Origin: Phytomonas francai
Lineage: Eukaryota; Euglenozoa; Kinetoplastea; Trypanosomatida; Trypanosomatidae
Length of the DNA: 64,000 nt
NCBI GenBank assembly: GCA_001766655.1
Contig: MJCC01000003.1
Span: forward strand, 753,115 to 817,114
Direction: 5' to 3'
A program made the position numbers and the translations under genes. Numbering within the stretch: the first letter of the stretch is position 1; the number at the start of each line of letters is the position of its first letter. A model generated the notes under the pieces. That model saw only the letters and a program-made list of their open reading frames with translations. It did not search any database and had not been told where the DNA came from. Of this stretch, positions 62,714-64,000 are shown one piece after another.

Positions 62714-63334
62714 GTGCATTTTTATGTAAGCTCAGTGATTCTCTTACCAAAAATGGAATACCCCACTTTAATAATAATTAGATTAAAAATTGACAGCATC
62801 AGCACAGGGAAGAATATATTCTCTTCGAGATTCTCTATTCCTCCTCTGTTCGTCTTACCCGCCTAAATACACCGCAAAATCATAAGTTTACATCAATATG
62901 TCTAAAAGATTTGGCAAAAGAAACAGGAGCAGTAAGGCAACGAAGGAGAAGATCTAATGGGTGAATAAAATTTTAATAGCTATTTTTTTAGCCCTATTAA
63001 AGCTGGAAATCCAGCTTCGATGTTACTTCTCCCTACTAAATAAACCCCTTGAAAAGTTTTCACCTTGTCAGCATGAGTTCGTTCAAGCAAAAGCAGCTCT
63101 CTGTTAGTCCCAAGAGCCTTTTTTCCTACCATTATGTTGCTAGCTACTATCCTTTTATGGTATTCATATATATATATATATATATAATCTTACAAAGCTC
63201 TGTCATCCCATCTAATGACCTAGAGTGGGAAAAGGGCGGGGAGAGTAAAGATGGATGTACCTCTCCAAAAAGGATCCCTCCCTCTCACTACGGGGAGCAG
63301 GACATCCAAGCCTCCGTGCAGGAGAGTGGGCCGA
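62115..63334. other. Intergenic region with (TA)n tracts
   Basis: AT-rich spacer with (TA)n at 62681-62712 and 63166-63187. A 146-codon open stretch on the plus strand (62426-62866) opposes the local transcription direction and partly translates the TA tract, so I reject it as a gene. Confidence 0.6.
62681..62712. repeat. (TA)n microsatellite
   Basis: Alternating TA with one TATG interruption, in the spacer upstream of the 2560-residue gene. Confidence 0.85.
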
Positions 63335-64000
63335 TTAGGGCTGATAAACCGGGGAGTCCTCGGCGCCGGCGGTGGGGGGGAGCGGTGGAGGGGGAGTCTT
63401 CGGCGCCTCGGCCGCGGCGTCCGGGGCCGGCCGCTCGCGGAGGAAGTGCCGCTCGATGTACCGATCGACGGAGCGCTTGAGCTGCCGCTCCTCCTCCTTC
63501 GTGAAGGCCACGGACTGGTTATTCACGCGGAGCGCCATCGAGACCCCGCGGCGCTCCGACTCCGCGAGGACGGCGCGCTCGAGCAGGCGGCGGCCGATGC
63601 TCTGCATCTCCTCCCGCCCGATCACCGCGGGCCGCCCGCGGAGGCCGCGGAGGTAGAGCGTCAGCCGCTCCTGGATCGCCCGCTTCGCGGCCGCGCGCCA
63701 GTCCACGGCGCCCTCCTCGCCCCGGCGCCGCGCCCTTTCCTTCTCCCGTTCCTTTTCGCGCGCGGGGTCGTAGCGGGCCGAGGAGGCGGCGCGTTTTCGC
63801 GGGCCCCGGCTGGGCTCGCGCTCGGTCGCGGCCTCGCTGGCCGGCGGCGGGCTCTCGGCGGAGGGCAGCGCGAGGCTGGGGCTCGGCTCGCGGCTCTTCG
63901 ACGGCAGCCACGCCGCGGCGTCGATTTCGCCGGCGAAGGCCGCCCGCGCGTCGAAGTCGAGGCGGAGCGGCGAAAGCAGCGGCGGCGGCGCCGGCGGGCG
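63335..64000 (-). CDS. C-terminal fragment with possible SRI-like domain, 5'-partial
   Basis: The minus-strand frame is open from the stop at 63335 to the window edge and has no start codon inside, so about 221 C-terminal residues are seen. The upstream part is Pro/Ala-rich with short charged stretches (REKEREKERARRRGEEG). The last 120 residues before a proline tail form a helical unit: AAKRAIQERLTLYLRGLRGR, then EEMQSIGRRLLERAVLAESE and EEERQLKRSVDRYIERHFLR. Three helices with this spacing, basic faces and a central K/R-L-E rhythm resemble the Set2-Rpb1-interacting (SRI) domain, which binds the phosphorylated C-terminal tail of RNA polymerase II. This is a pattern resemblance only. The segment is very GC-rich. 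Confidence 0.6.
   Translation of the reverse strand, partial: RPPAPPPLLSPLRLDFDARAAFAGEIDAAAWLPSKSREPSPSLALPSAESPPPASEAATEREPSRGPRKRAASSARYDPAREKEREKERARRRGEEGAVDWRAAAKRAIQERLTLYLRGLRGRPAVIGREEMQSIGRRLLERAVLAESERRGVSMALRVNNQSVAFTKEEERQLKRSVDRYIERHFLRERPAPDAAAEAPKTPPPPLPPTAGAEDSPVYQP

Noticed and set aside
62426..62866. 146-codon plus-strand frame in the right-hand spacer
   Set aside because: It runs against the local transcription direction and partly translates a (TA)n repeat.

Overview
The window looks like nuclear DNA of a trypanosomatid (Kinetoplastea). The evidence is intron-less genes in two long single-strand blocks, paired beta-type DNA polymerases (a nuclear-type enzyme beside a larger Pro/Ala/Lys-rich enzyme of the mitochondrial PAK type), polypyrimidine-AG trans-splice acceptor signals shortly before start codons, and family members of recognisably trypanosomatid type. 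A cyclopropane fatty acid synthase points to the Leishmania/Crithidia/Leptomonas side rather than Trypanosoma. From memory, SUMO, signal peptidase, CFA synthase, eIF2-beta and both beta polymerases lie on Leishmania chromosome 8, so the block is probably syntenic with it; this was not checked.

Plus-strand block, 1-16204: the 3' part of a GFA/CENP-V zinc-fold protein, a small probable mitochondrial protein, a very large long-form tRNase Z, DNA polymerase beta-PAK (broken by an N gap and a frameshift), DNA polymerase beta, and a SMYD-like SET protein. A convergent strand-switch region lies at 16205-16718. In trypanosomatids such regions are where two polycistronic RNA polymerase II units end.

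Minus-strand block, 64000-16719, transcribed right to left: an SRI-like C-terminal fragment, a 2560-residue protein, signal peptidase SEC11, SUMO, three unrecognised proteins, an SPX domain fused to a degenerate PRPP synthetase, a membrane-anchored kinase with a split catalytic domain, a LYR-motif protein, a 999-residue disordered protein, CFA synthase, eIF2-beta, a mitoribosomal mL49-like protein, two small single-pass membrane proteins, a large unrecognised protein (broken by ambiguous bases) and an MLF-like protein. Neighbours are mostly functionally unrelated, as expected where polycistronic units are not operons by function.

Composition is sharply mosaic. Intergenic DNA is AT-rich with (TA)n tracts, while many coding regions, or only parts of one reading frame, are extremely GC-rich with C/G homopolymers. 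The most notable items are the SPX/pseudo-PRPP synthetase fusion, the split membrane kinase, the lysine-box-free eIF2-beta, the intragenic GC islands and several perfect palindromes in untranslated regions. I found no tRNA, rRNA, CRISPR array or recognisable transposon.
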